64,000 bases of DNA, from NCBI GenBank assembly GCA_900540995.1, contig UQHO01000003.1:24131-88130 (forward strand), read 5' to 3'. Below are positions 33,440 through 41,430 of this stretch, piece by piece. Both the position numbers and the translations under genes were made by a program. A model generated the notes under the pieces. That model did not search any database and was not told where the DNA came from. It worked only from the letters and a program-made list of their open reading frames with translations. This stretch comes from an uncultured Collinsella sp. (GTDB lineage: Bacteria > Actinomycetota > Coriobacteriia > Coriobacteriales > Coriobacteriaceae). Within the stretch, counting starts at the first letter, position 1. The number at the start of each line of letters is the position of its first letter.

Positions 33440-33791
33440 TTGACCACCAATCCTCGAAGTAGTTGTTTTCGCATCTAACGCTCTATTGTGACGCAGTGCG
33501 GGGTTGAGGTTGTGCCTTCATTGCATATCGTATTAAAGATGATTCTCATTCTCAATAATAATTTTTTGTTATCAGACCATTCTTCAGCTGAAATAACGCA
33601 TTTCCGCAGGTCAGGAAAGTGTCTGGTCAAAATAACATCTAACTTTTCTTTTGGTCAACCGTTTACCGCTAAATTCCTACCGTTCGTCTGCATTACGCAA
33701 TGTACCTGCGGATATACGAGATGGTGGGCAGCGTGTTACCATGAGAAAAAATTGTTATGAACATTTCCGTTTTCACCCAAAGGAGTTGCCC
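33440..33791. other. Divergent control region between permease and regulator
   Basis: This 352-base gene-free region separates the permease (minus) from a YheO-type regulator (plus). It is clearly AT-richer than its surroundings. It holds a Fur-box-like sequence (33535-33553), a TAATAATTTTTTGTT stretch, and the AAAGGAG ribosome-binding site of the regulator. No small gene was found. Confidence 0.6.
33535..33553 (-). promoter_or_regulatory. Fur-box-like site upstream of the purine permease
   Basis: On the minus strand GAGAATGAGAATCATCTTT matches the classical 19-base Fur consensus (GATAATGATAATCATTATC) at 14 of 19 positions. It lies about 100 bases before the permease start. The enzymes it would control are rich in iron-sulphur clusters, which makes iron control plausible, but chance is not excluded. 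Confidence 0.4.
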
Positions 33792-34448
33792 GTGAACGAG
33801 ACCGTACGCCGCTTTTTGCCGATGGTCGATTTTCTGGAGCAGATACTCGGCAAAAACAGCGAAATCGTGCTGCACGATTTCTCGGATCCCGACCACGCCA
33901 TCGTCGATATTCGCAACGGCATCGTGAGCGGCCGCAAGGTCGGCGGTCCCGCCACCGATCTGGCACTCAAGATCATGCACGACGCCAAGTATCGCGACCT
34001 GCCGTTTATTACGGGCTACGAGGGGCGCGGTGCCGGCGGCAAGACGTTGGAGTCGGCGACGTACTTTATCCGCGAGAATGACGAGATCGTCGGTATGCTC
34101 TGCGTCAACACCGACCTCTCGACCGTACGCTCCATCAACGCCATGGCGCAGCAGCTCATGGCGTGCTTCGACGCGGCGCCGACGCGCACGGAGCCCGCCC
34201 CTATCGAGGTCGAAAGCCTTTCGGAGTCCACACAGGAGCTCATTGACCGCAGCATTGCCGAGTTGCTGAGCGCGCGCGGGCTGGATGTAGCGTCGCTTGG
34301 TCAGAGCGACCGCGTGGACGTCATTCGCCACCTCAACGGCAACGGGGTGTTCATGCTCAAGGGCGCCGTGGCCTGCGCCGCCACCGCGCTGGGCATCTCG
34401 GAGCCCAGCGTCTACCGCTACCTGCAAAAAGTTCGCAAGGAGGGCTAA
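33792..34448 (+). CDS. YheO-type PAS-like plus helix-turn-helix regulator (second copy)
   Basis: Regulator of 218 residues with the same architecture as the gene at 13504-14157. The N-terminal sensor domain has SEIVLHDFSDPDHAIVDIRN, then IVSGRKVGG and VGMLCVNTDLS. The C-terminal helix-turn-helix has GVFMLKGAVACAATALGISE then PSVYRYLQKV. The GTG start at 33792 was chosen for the AAAGGAG 7 bases upstream; in-frame ATGs further up lack this. It is divergent from the purine permease and so probably controls it. A strong two-way terminator follows. Confidence 0.83.
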   Translation: MNETVRRFLPMVDFLEQILGKNSEIVLHDFSDPDHAIVDIRNGIVSGRKVGGPATDLALKIMHDAKYRDLPFITGYEGRGAGGKTLESATYFIRENDEIVGMLCVNTDLSTVRSINAMAQQLMACFDAAPTRTEPAPIEVESLSESTQELIDRSIAELLSARGLDVASLGQSDRVDVIRHLNGNGVFMLKGAVACAATALGISEPSVYRYLQKVRKEG

Positions 34449-34492
34449 CGAGCAAAATGGAGCGCGGCTCCACAAGCGATCCCTCACTTAAC

Positions 34493-34531
34493 AAAAGACC
34501 CTGCAGCTCGCACGCGCTGCAGGGTCTTTTT
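34493..34531. terminator. Bidirectional terminator between regulator and ridA
   Basis: AAAAGACCCTGCAGC pairs perfectly with GCTGCAGGGTCTTTT around an 8-base loop, with A and T runs on both sides. It lies between the convergent regulator (ends 34448) and ridA (ends 34561) and can end both messages. Confidence 0.88.
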
Positions 34532-34560
34532 GCATGTCATGTTTAGTTGTTGCCAACGCC

Positions 34561-34938
34561 TTAGAGAGCGGCGACGACCTCGATCTCGACCAGACCGCCA
34601 GCCGGAAGGGCGGCAACCTGGAAAGCGCTGCGCGCGGGGAACGGGGCCTCGAACTTGGAGGCGTAGATCTCGTTCACGGCAGCGAAGTCGGCAATGTCGG
34701 CCAGGTAGACCGTGGTCTTGACGACATCGGCAAACGTAGCGCCGGCGGCAGTCAGCAGGGCCTCGACGTTAGCAAGGGACTGCTTGGCCTGGGCCTCGAC
34801 GCCCTCGGGCATCTTGCCAGTTGTGGGGTCGATGCCCAGCTGGCCGGACAGGAACACCATGTTGCCGGTCTGGATACCGGGGGAATACGGTCCGATGGCT
34901 GCGGGTGCGTTATCGGAAGACACGACGGTCTTGCTCAT
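34561..34938 (-). CDS. ridA: RidA-family enamine/imine deaminase
   Basis: Small cytoplasmic enzyme of 125 residues. RidA hydrolyses reactive enamines and imines released by PLP enzymes. Its signature lies near the C-terminus (PARSAFQVAALPAGGLVEIE, with the catalytic arginine), after VVKTTVYLADIADF. The start at 34938 follows AAGGAG; the upstream extension of the frame lacks homology. Diaminopropionate ammonia-lyase in this cluster forms just such intermediates, so a protective partnership is plausible though the genes are 21 kb apart. It has a good promoter of its own. Confidence 0.92.
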   Translation of the reverse strand: MSKTVVSSDNAPAAIGPYSPGIQTGNMVFLSGQLGIDPTTGKMPEGVEAQAKQSLANVEALLTAAGATFADVVKTTVYLADIADFAAVNEIYASKFEAPFPARSAFQVAALPAGGLVEIEVVAAL

Positions 34939-35238
34939 GTTTTTCTCCTTACGATCAGATAGAGAGCGTGAGCGCGGCGTTCGCACCGGGAGGCACAATT
35001 CGGTCTGAACACCGCGCTTGATTTGGGATAGTACTCAAGGTTTCTGTTTGATGCAAGAATATTATCAGCTGGAGAGAATATTTTATCGCCCAACGGCGCC
35101 CGTTGGCAGCTGAACGGTTCTCCACGGGGTCAGCCAGCCTAAGCTGCTGAAGACTTTATCCCGCTTGGAGCACGGGCATCGCCTGCCGCAACGGCACCAC
35201 TATACTTTTGAATATCTGAGCATTTTGAAAGGCAGGAT
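34939..35238. other. Divergent gene-free region between ridA and the U32 peptidase gene
   Basis: This 300-base divergent region contains the ridA promoter (35028-35056) and an AT-rich stretch with two AGAATATT units (from 35056 and 35075). It ends with a TTTGAAAGGCAGG ribosome-binding area before the U32 gene. I see no gene. Confidence 0.5.
35028..35056 (-). promoter_or_regulatory. Likely ridA promoter
   Basis: On the minus strand TTGCAT (-35, 35051-35056) and TACTAT (-10, 35028-35033) are separated by exactly 17 bases, and lie about 90 bases before the ridA ATG. It was found by eye and is a good consensus match. Confidence 0.55.
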
Positions 35239-37731
35239 ATGACCGCAACCGCCAGTCGAACCACCAACCGCAGACCCGAGCTTTTGGCGCCCGCCGGAGG
35301 GCCCGAGCCCTTTGCCGCCGCGCTCGCTGCCGGGGCAGACGCCATCTACTGCGGCATGGGCAGCTTCAACGCCCGCCGCAAGGCAACCAACTTTACCGAC
35401 GAGGCCTTTGAGCAAGCCTGCCGCGCCGCGCATCTAGCCGGGTCGCGCGTCTACGTCACGGTAAACATCGTCATCAAGCAGTCTGAGATGGGCGATGCGC
35501 TGCAACTCATCCATCGCTGCTCCACGCTGGGCGCCGACGCCTTCATTATCCAGGACTGGGGTCTGTTCTTTGAGGTCAAGCGCACCATGCCCGGCATCGA
35601 GACACACATCTCGACCCAGGCGAACATCCACGACGACCGCGGAACCCTTTGGTGCCGTGAGCAGGGCGCCGACCGCGTGACTCTCTCGCGCGAGCTCTCC
35701 ATCGACGAGATCGCCGCCATTCACAACGCCGCGCCCGATGTGGACCTTGAGGTCTTTAGCCACGGTGCCATCTGCTTTTGCTACTCGGGTCTGTGCCTGC
35801 TGTCGAGCTTTGCCATGGCTGGCCGCTCGGCCAACCGCGGCATGTGCGCCCAGCCCTGCCGCCTACCCTACAAGCTAATTGACGAGAACGGCCGCTCGCT
35901 CTCCCCTGCCGGACGCGAGCGCGCGCTGTGCCCGCGCGACACCAACACTTCGCAGCTTGTTCGCCGTCTGTATGACGCCGGCGCCGCATCGCTCAAGCTC
36001 GAGGGCCGCATGAAGGCCCCCGATTACGTGTATTCCATCGTCGACGTGTATCGTCATCAGATTGATGACATGCTGGCCGATGTTTCGACCTCTAAGGATG
36101 AGGATGCGGCCCGCCAGCGACAGCTCAAGCGCTGCTTTAACCGCGACTTTACGCACGCCTACCAAGACGGTACCTCGGGTGACGAGATGATGAGCTACGA
36201 GCGCTCCAACAACCGCGGCCAGATCGTGGGCACGGTGCTGGGCAGCCGCCCGGCCAACCGCGATGTGCGCGGCCTCAAGCCCGACGACCGCCGTCGGCGC
36301 GCCGCCATCGCCCGCATTGAGTTGTTTGAGCCCGTGGGCAAGGGCGACCTGCTGGAGCTTCGCCACGATAACGAGTTTGACCAGTTCCTGACCACCATTG
36401 CCGCCGATGATGCCGCCGCCGGTGACATCATCGAGTGCCGCGTGCCTCGCAGCATGCCCGAGGGCTGCCGCGTGCGCGTGATTCGAAGCCAGCGCGCCAT
36501 TGACGCTGCCGGCGCCGCGCTCAAGCGCGATGTGCTGCGCCGCCGCGCCGTTGATGTAACCGTTGTGGCGCGTTTGGGCGAACCGTTTGCCGTCACGCTT
36601 ACTTGCTGCGACGCCCCTTCGCTTACGGCCACGGCCACGGGCTTTACCGTCGAGGCCGCCAAGACCCGCGCGGTCGAGGCGTCCGATCTGGTAGAGCATG
36701 TGGGCCGCATGGGGTCCTCGCCCTTTGAGTCCGCGAGCTTTGATGTGGCGCTCGATAAGGGCTGCGGCATGGGCTTCTCCGCTGTGCACAAGGTGCGCGC
36801 CGCCGCCTGCAAGGCGCTGGAGGAGGCCATTCTGGCACCGTATGACGAGCGTGCCCGCACGCTCGAGCTGCCGGTGCTCGACAAATGTACGCGGCCCATG
36901 CCCGAGCACTACCGCGACGAGCCGCAGATCTGCGCCACCGTCACCTCGCTCGAGGCCGCCGAGGCAGCGCGAGCGGAGGGTGCAACGCGCATCTACATGA
37001 CCACCGACGCGCTCGATGCGGCCGAGCTCTCCCCCGCCGATGCGTTTGAGCAGGGCATCGTGCCCGTGCTCGACGAGGTCTGCCGTGCCGTTGACCACGA
37101 GCGCGTCGACCCGTGGGTTGTTGCCGGCGCCACGGTCGCTATTGGCAACATCTCTGAGCTTGCCCTGGCCGCCCAGGTTGGCGCCACGGCCGAGATTCGC
37201 TCTTGCCTGCCGGTGCACAACACGCCCTGCATGGAGGCGCTTGCCGAGCGCGGGGCCGGTGCGTTTTGGCTCTCGCCCGAGATCACGCTCGACGAGATTG
37301 TCTCGTTCGGCGCCGCCGCGCCCGCGACTCTGGGCATCACCGTCTTTGGCCGCCCACGCGTCATGACAAGCGAGCATTGCATTCTGCAGGTTGCCAACGG
37401 CTGCATCCACGATTGCGCCAACTGCCGCCTGCGTGCCCGCAAGCTCTCGCTCAAGAATATCGACGGCAAGGTCATGCCCGTACGCACCGACATCCATGGC
37501 CGCTCTCGCTTGTACGATGCTTACCCCATCGACCTCACGCCGCAGGTACCGCAGTTGCTCGACGCCGGCGTCCGTCGTCTTATGGTCGACGGAACCTTGC
37601 TCGAGGCCGATGAGATTGGCCGTGCCGTCGCTCGCGTCCGTCGCGCCGTCGAGGCGGCTCAAGCCGGCCGCAAGCCCGCCGCCCGCCTGCGCGGCGCCAC
37701 CTCGGGCTGCATGTTTGTGGGAATTAGCTAA
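35239..37731 (+). CDS. U32 family peptidase (RlhA-like)
   Basis: Large U32-family protein of 830 residues. It has the N-terminal U32 barrel (ELLAPAGGPEPFAAALAAGA, then ADAIYCG) and the family cysteine signature SHGAICFCYSGLCLLSSF. A C-terminal domain has further cysteines (ANGCIHDCANC). The family includes RlhA, which hydroxylates a cytidine of 23S rRNA, as well as proteins called collagenases. Its place beside a pseudouridine synthase fits an RNA-modifying role better than proteolysis. It lies 15 bases before the synthase gene and the two are probably one message. Confidence 0.88.
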   Translation: MTATASRTTNRRPELLAPAGGPEPFAAALAAGADAIYCGMGSFNARRKATNFTDEAFEQACRAAHLAGSRVYVTVNIVIKQSEMGDALQLIHRCSTLGADAFIIQDWGLFFEVKRTMPGIETHISTQANIHDDRGTLWCREQGADRVTLSRELSIDEIAAIHNAAPDVDLEVFSHGAICFCYSGLCLLSSFAMAGRSANRGMCAQPCRLPYKLIDENGRSLSPAGRERALCPRDTNTSQLVRRLYDAGAASLKLEGRMKAPDYVYSIVDVYRHQIDDMLADVSTSKDEDAARQRQLKRCFNRDFTHAYQDGTSGDEMMSYERSNNRGQIVGTVLGSRPANRDVRGLKPDDRRRRAAIARIELFEPVGKGDLLELRHDNEFDQFLTTIAADDAAAGDIIECRVPRSMPEGCRVRVIRSQRAIDAAGAALKRDVLRRRAVDVTVVARLGEPFAVTLTCCDAPSLTATATGFTVEAAKTRAVEASDLVEHVGRMGSSPFESASFDVALDKGCGMGFSAVHKVRAAACKALEEAILAPYDERARTLELPVLDKCTRPMPEHYRDEPQICATVTSLEAAEAARAEGATRIYMTTDALDAAELSPADAFEQGIVPVLDEVCRAVDHERVDPWVVAGATVAIGNISELALAAQVGATAEIRSCLPVHNTPCMEALAERGAGAFWLSPEITLDEIVSFGAAAPATLGITVFGRPRVMTSEHCILQVANGCIHDCANCRLRARKLSLKNIDGKVMPVRTDIHGRSRLYDAYPIDLTPQVPQLLDAGVRRLMVDGTLLEADEIGRAVARVRRAVEAAQAGRKPAARLRGATSGCMFVGIS

Positions 37732-37746
37732 TCGAAAGGCTTACAC

Positions 37747-38406
37747 GTGAACGAAGAACCTCAAGTCCTCTACTGCGACGCCTGGCTCATGGCTATCGAT
37801 AAGCCTGCCGGCATGATCGTCCACGGTGACGGCACCGGCGAGCGCACACTTACCGACTACGCCAGCGACCTGCTGCTGGCGATGGGCGACGGCTTTGCCG
37901 CGACCGACATGCAACCGCTCAACCGCTTGGACCGCGACACCACCGGCGTGGTGTTGTTCTCGCTCGACAAGCGGACGCAGCCCGCTTTTGACCAGATGGT
38001 CATCGACCACGCATTCGAAAAGCACTATCTGGCGCTCGCCGAGGGCAAGATCGACTGGAACGAAAAGCTCATCGACAAGCCCATCGCCCGCGACCGCCAC
38101 GACAGCCGCAAGATGCGCGTCGGCGCCAGCGGCAAGCCGTCTCAGACGCGCGTCAAGGTACTCAAGCGCCTTAAGAGCCGCCGAGGCCTGCCCGCGCGTT
38201 CGTATATCGATGTTGAGCTGCTCACCGGCCGCAAGCATCAGATTCGCGTGCACCTGGCCAGCGAGCGTCACCCCCTGGTTGGCGACGACCTGTACGGAAC
38301 GCCGCGCCCCTGCGGCCTGATGCTCCACGCCCACAGCGTGTCCTTCACGCATCCCGTAACCGGCGAGCACATCCACATCGAAGCCCCCTGCCCCTGGGAG
38401 CCCTAA
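37747..38406 (+). CDS. RluA-family pseudouridine synthase
   Basis: RNA-modifying enzyme of 219 residues that isomerises uridine to pseudouridine. The catalytic aspartate lies in NRLDRDTTGVVLF. The GRKHQIRVHLAS motif is also typical of the family. It has no S4 RNA-binding domain and is short, like the RluA/TruC branch, so the target (rRNA or tRNA) cannot be fixed. It starts at GTG, 15 bases after the U32 gene. Confidence 0.9.
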   Translation: MNEEPQVLYCDAWLMAIDKPAGMIVHGDGTGERTLTDYASDLLLAMGDGFAATDMQPLNRLDRDTTGVVLFSLDKRTQPAFDQMVIDHAFEKHYLALAEGKIDWNEKLIDKPIARDRHDSRKMRVGASGKPSQTRVKVLKRLKSRRGLPARSYIDVELLTGRKHQIRVHLASERHPLVGDDLYGTPRPCGLMLHAHSVSFTHPVTGEHIHIEAPCPWEP

Positions 38407-38460
38407 ACCACCACAATGGGGACAGGCACCTTCGCGGTGGTTTTGGCCTTAGCCCGTCCC
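38405..38460. repeat. Two interleaved inverted repeats between convergent genes
   Basis: AAACCACC (38405-38412) pairs with GGTGGTTT (38436-38443). Interleaved with it, GGGGACAGGC (38418-38427) pairs at 9 of 10 positions with GCCCGTCCCC (38451-38460). The two hairpins are mutually offset, so only one can fold at a time unless a pseudoknot forms. It lies between the convergent pseudouridine synthase and DeoR genes. Confidence 0.6.
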
Positions 38461-38466
38461 CTGCTG

Positions 38467-39213
38467 CTAGACCGTGATGACGTTGTCCATTGCCCGGTAC
38501 TTGGCGGGGACCTCGCCTGCGGTAATAATCGTTGCGTCGCGGAAGTCCGCGAACTTGACGGGCGCCACCATGCCAAATTTACTGGCGTCCGAGATTACGA
38601 AGCGTTTGGCGGTATGGCGCATCGAGATACGCTTGACCTGTGCTTCCTCGATATCCGGTGTGGTGAGACCTTGCTCGGCCGCGATGCCGTTGGATCCCCA
38701 AAAGCCGCAGTTGAAGTTATAGCGGTCCAGGGTTGCCAAGGCATCGGGGCCAACGAGCGCCTCGGTCTCGGGTTTGAGCTCGCCGCCCAGCACCACGGTA
38801 CGCATGCCGCGCAAAGCAAGGTGCTGAGCATGGAGCACGGAATCGGTCACATAGGTGACGCCGTCGAGACGCGGAAGATGCTCGATGAGCTTGAGGGTCG
38901 TTGAGCCCGAATCGATATACACAAAGCTATCGGGCTCCACCAGGGCCGCGGCACGAGCACAGATGCGCTCCTTGTCATCGTTATGGAGATCACTGCGTTC
39001 GCTGATCGTCAAGTCGCGCGTCACGTGCGCGCGCTCCAGACTCGTCGCACCTCCGTGCACCTTGGCGATACGGTGCGCGCGGTCGAGCGTTTGCAAGTCA
39101 CGGCGAATGGTGGACGGTGTCACGCCCAGGGCCTCGGCAAGTTCCGGCACGGTAACCGAGCCGGCCTGCTGCACCATCGACACGATCGCATTGAGCCTAT
39201 CTTCCGCAAGCAT
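38467..39213 (-). CDS. DeoR/GlpR-family transcriptional regulator
   Basis: Regulator of 248 residues. The N-terminal DeoR helix-turn-helix is GSVTVPELAEALGVTPSTIR then RDLQTLD (about 18-44), followed by the sugar-phosphate-sensing domain (FVYIDSGSTTLKLIEHLP, then ISDASKFG). Family members repress sugar-use genes until a phosphorylated sugar binds. It lies 3 bases after the oxidoreductase gene, so the two form one unit and it probably controls its own operon. Confidence 0.9.
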   Translation of the reverse strand: MLAEDRLNAIVSMVQQAGSVTVPELAEALGVTPSTIRRDLQTLDRAHRIAKVHGGATSLERAHVTRDLTISERSDLHNDDKERICARAAALVEPDSFVYIDSGSTTLKLIEHLPRLDGVTYVTDSVLHAQHLALRGMRTVVLGGELKPETEALVGPDALATLDRYNFNCGFWGSNGIAAEQGLTTPDIEEAQVKRISMRHTAKRFVISDASKFGMVAPVKFADFRDATIITAGEVPAKYRAMDNVITV

Positions 39214-39216
39214 CGC

Positions 39217-40296
39217 TTACTCCTCCTCGGGGTAGACGACTCCCCAATCGGCGCGGAGCTTGGTCATGAGCTCCATCACATCAGAAGCATAATCCAGAAG
39301 CTCACGCTTGGAATCGTCGCCGGCGACGGCCTGCTCGAGGTCAGCCATCTCGTAGCACAGGGCATAAGCCTCGGTGCCAGCGTGGACCTCCTCACGGCGA
39401 CCGTCCGCAGTCCACACGATGGTCGCATGGTCGGCGCGCGGATACTCGTTGACCTCGATATAGCACTTGTCGAAGCTAATGACCGAACGCTTGGGCTGCT
39501 TGGAGTGGAGCGTGAGGCTCACCACGCCCAGCTGCTGTTCGGCATTACGGCAGACGATGCCGCCTGCAACGTCCACGCCGGTCTTGCAGGTGTTACCCAG
39601 AGACACGACCTCGACGGGCTGGCTCGCCATAAACAGGCGCATGACGGACAGGGCGTATACGCCAATATCGAGCATGGCACCGCCGGCGAGGTTGCGATTG
39701 TAGAAACGGTTGGTCAGGTCGCCGTACTCCTTGTAGCTACCAAAGTTGAGCTGAGCGAGGTTCATGCGGCCAAACTCGCCGGCATCCATGCGGCAGCGCA
39801 GCTCTTGATACAAGGGCATGTGGAGCACCGTGGTAGCGTCCATAAGAACCACGTTGTGTTCGGCGGCAATGGCGCGGGCCTCTTCGAGCTCGGCGGAGTT
39901 GAGCGTGATGGCCTTCTCGCAGAGCACGTGCTTGCCGGCCGCCAGGGCGGCGCGCAGATAGGTGATATGGGTGTTGTGCGGGGTGGTGATGTAGACGGCG
40001 TCGATGTCAGGATCGGCGTAGAGATCCTCAACCGTGTCATAGACCTTCTCAACGCCATACTGTTCTGCAAAAGCCTGAGCCTTGGACAACGTGCGGTTGG
40101 CAACGCCCGCGAGCTTTCGGCCGGCAAGGGCAAGGGACTGAGCCATCTGGTTGGCAATAACGCCGCAACCGATCACAGCCCAACGGAGCTCGGGAGCCGT
40201 AAAGATGTCGTTAGGGAACGGCTTGTCCTGGACCGAAGCAAATGCTGCTTTGGCGGCTGCCGCGGCGTCGAGTGGAGCCTGCTTGGAATCTGCCAT
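39217..40296 (-). CDS. Gfo/Idh/MocA-family oxidoreductase
   Basis: NAD(P)-dependent sugar or inositol dehydrogenase-like enzyme of 359 residues. The Rossmann fold has VIGCGVIANQMAQSLALAGR, and the family lysine lies in the CEKAITLN motif. The C-terminal barrel domain is typical in length. The substrate is not predictable; a sugar or polyol derivative is likely given the co-transcribed DeoR regulator. It is the nearest protein-coding gene to the junction with the rplX side of the ribosomal genes. Confidence 0.87.
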   Translation of the reverse strand: MADSKQAPLDAAAAAKAAFASVQDKPFPNDIFTAPELRWAVIGCGVIANQMAQSLALAGRKLAGVANRTLSKAQAFAEQYGVEKVYDTVEDLYADPDIDAVYITTPHNTHITYLRAALAAGKHVLCEKAITLNSAELEEARAIAAEHNVVLMDATTVLHMPLYQELRCRMDAGEFGRMNLAQLNFGSYKEYGDLTNRFYNRNLAGGAMLDIGVYALSVMRLFMASQPVEVVSLGNTCKTGVDVAGGIVCRNAEQQLGVVSLTLHSKQPKRSVISFDKCYIEVNEYPRADHATIVWTADGRREEVHAGTEAYALCYEMADLEQAVAGDDSKRELLDYASDVMELMTKLRADWGVVYPEEE

Positions 40297-40348
40297 TATG
40301 TGTCTCCTGTGTCATAGAACGTCTTGCATTTCTGACAGCTCTATATTC

Positions 40349-40370
40349 GCACAAACACGCGCGTTTGTGC
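40349..40370. promoter_or_regulatory. Palindromic operator candidate upstream of the oxidoreductase-deoR unit
   Basis: GCACAAAC and GTTTGTGC form perfect 8-base arms around ACGCGC, 53 bases before the oxidoreductase start. Related GCGCATAAACGCGC-type sequences follow over the next 110 bases. A site for the adjacent DeoR-family protein is likely but untested. Confidence 0.5.
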
Positions 40371-40529
40371 GCGTTTTTGCGTATCTCACCGCTAAACGGT
40401 CATTATTGCCCCGTAAACGGCGCATATATACGCATAGGTGCGTAATTAAACGCAATCTAACGCGCATAAACGCGCACACAAGCAATTTATACAGCACGAC
40501 CCGCTCATTTATGCTTACCCAGTTAGGGT

Positions 40530-40556
40530 ACTCATTTAAGTCTGTCCCAAATGAGT
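40530..40556. repeat. Short hairpin repeat at the rplX-side junction
   Basis: ACTCATTT (40530-40537) and AAATGAGT (40549-40556) are perfect inverted repeats around AAGTCTGTCCC. It lies between the inserted block and the rplX terminator. It has no U-run and is not needed for termination, so it looks like an independent palindromic element. Confidence 0.55.
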
Positions 40557-40564
40557 GGGGATAG

Positions 40565-40598
40565 AAAAAGGCCCGGGTGCCGTGGCATCCGGGCCTTT
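40565..40598 (-). terminator. Terminator of the rplC-rplX ribosomal unit
   Basis: AAAGGCCCGG (40567-40576) pairs with CCGGGCCTTT (40589-40598), with two more pairs inside. On the minus strand the stem is followed by CCTTTTTCTA. It lies 27 bases beyond the rplX stop, which shows that this ribosomal unit now ends here instead of continuing into rplE. Confidence 0.85.
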
Positions 40599-40624
40599 GC
40601 TAGCAACTTGATGTTGCGGGCAGC

Positions 40625-40930
40625 TTAGAACTTGTGGCCGCACTTCTTGCAGACGCGCAGCTTGTTCTTGCCGTCCTTCTCGTGACCGACGCGGGTAACC
40701 TTACCGCACTCGGGGCAAACGAGATTGACGTTGGAGGCGTCGATGGGAGCCTCCTGCGAAACGATGCCGCCCTGCTGGTTGGCAGCGTTGGGCTTGACGG
40801 CCTTCTTGACGACCGAAACGCCCTCGACAACGACCTTGTTCTCGGCGGGGAGAGCACGCAGGACAACGCCCTGCTTGCCGCGATCCTTACCAGAGAGAAC
40901 CTGGACCTTATCGCCCTTCTTGATATACAT
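40625..40930 (-). CDS. rplX: 50S ribosomal protein L24
   Basis: Assembly-initiator protein of 101 residues. It starts with the KOW motif (MYIKKGDKVQVLSGKDRGKQ) and continues with NKVVVEGVSVVKKAVKPN. It ends with a CPEC/CKKC zinc-ribbon-like tail, seen in many bacterial L24 proteins. It normally precedes rplE directly, but here a terminator and a 36.7 kb block follow it. Confidence 0.97.
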   Translation of the reverse strand: MYIKKGDKVQVLSGKDRGKQGVVLRALPAENKVVVEGVSVVKKAVKPNAANQQGGIVSQEAPIDASNVNLVCPECGKVTRVGHEKDGKNKLRVCKKCGHKF

Positions 40931-40943
40931 ATATCTCCCCTAA

Positions 40944-41312
40944 CTACAGGGTCTCGGGAGCGAGCGAGACGATCTTCATGTACTTCTTGTCACGAAGCTC
41001 GCGAGCGACAGGCCCGAAGATACGGGTGCCGACGGGCGAACCATCGTTGTTGATGACAACGCAGGCGTTCTCATCAAAGCGAATGTAGGAGCCATCCTTG
41101 CGGCGGATCTCCTTAACGGTGCGAACGACGACGCAACGGACAACGTCCTTCTTCTTGACGTTGGCGCCAGGGGTAGCCTCCTGGACAGCACCGATGAACA
41201 CATCGCCGATGCCTGCATAACGACGCTTGGAACCGCCAAGCACCTTGATGCAGCGAATCTTGCGAGCGCCGGAGTTGTCGGCGACGTTCAGCATGGTTTG
41301 CATCTGAATCAT
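40944..41312 (-). CDS. rplN: 50S ribosomal protein L14
   Basis: Highly conserved 122-residue protein at the subunit interface. It starts MIQMQTMLNVADNSGARKI and includes IGDVFIGAVQEATPGANVKK and the ending KIVSLAPETL. GGAGGAAC precedes the ATG. The 118-base gap before it, after rpsQ, is unusually long for this operon and can fold into a three-way structure. Confidence 0.97.
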   Translation of the reverse strand: MIQMQTMLNVADNSGARKIRCIKVLGGSKRRYAGIGDVFIGAVQEATPGANVKKKDVVRCVVVRTVKEIRRKDGSYIRFDENACVVINNDGSPVGTRIFGPVARELRDKKYMKIVSLAPETL

Positions 41313-41337
41313 GGTAGATGTTCCTCCGAACTAAGAA

Positions 41338-41403
41338 CCGAAGAGAGGTGCGCAGCCTTTATGCGGCTCGTGGTATGCAAGCCAGGCATACGCACATCTT
41401 CGG
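41338..41403 (-). ncRNA. Structured leader-like element between rpsQ and rplN
   Basis: An outer stem (CCGAAGA at 41338-41344 with TCTTCGG at 41397-41403, extended by TGCG/CGCA) encloses two hairpins: AGCC/GGCT at 41354-41368 and GTATGC/GCATAC at 41373-41391. The result is a three-way junction in the mRNA between rpsQ and rplN. It resembles cis-acting ribosomal-protein leaders in shape, but no known motif was recognised. Confidence 0.4.
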
Positions 41404-41430
41404 AAACGTACAAGTCGTAAGAGCGACTGC

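Larger units (their letters stand above)
40297..40624. other. Gene-free junction between the oxidoreductase and rplX
   Basis: This 328-base region forms the right boundary of the large inserted block. From left to right it holds an operator-like palindrome (40349-40370) and many AACGCGC/GCGCATA-type elements (to about 40480). A hairpin (40530-40556) and the rplX terminator (40565-40598) follow. No gene was seen. Confidence 0.65.
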
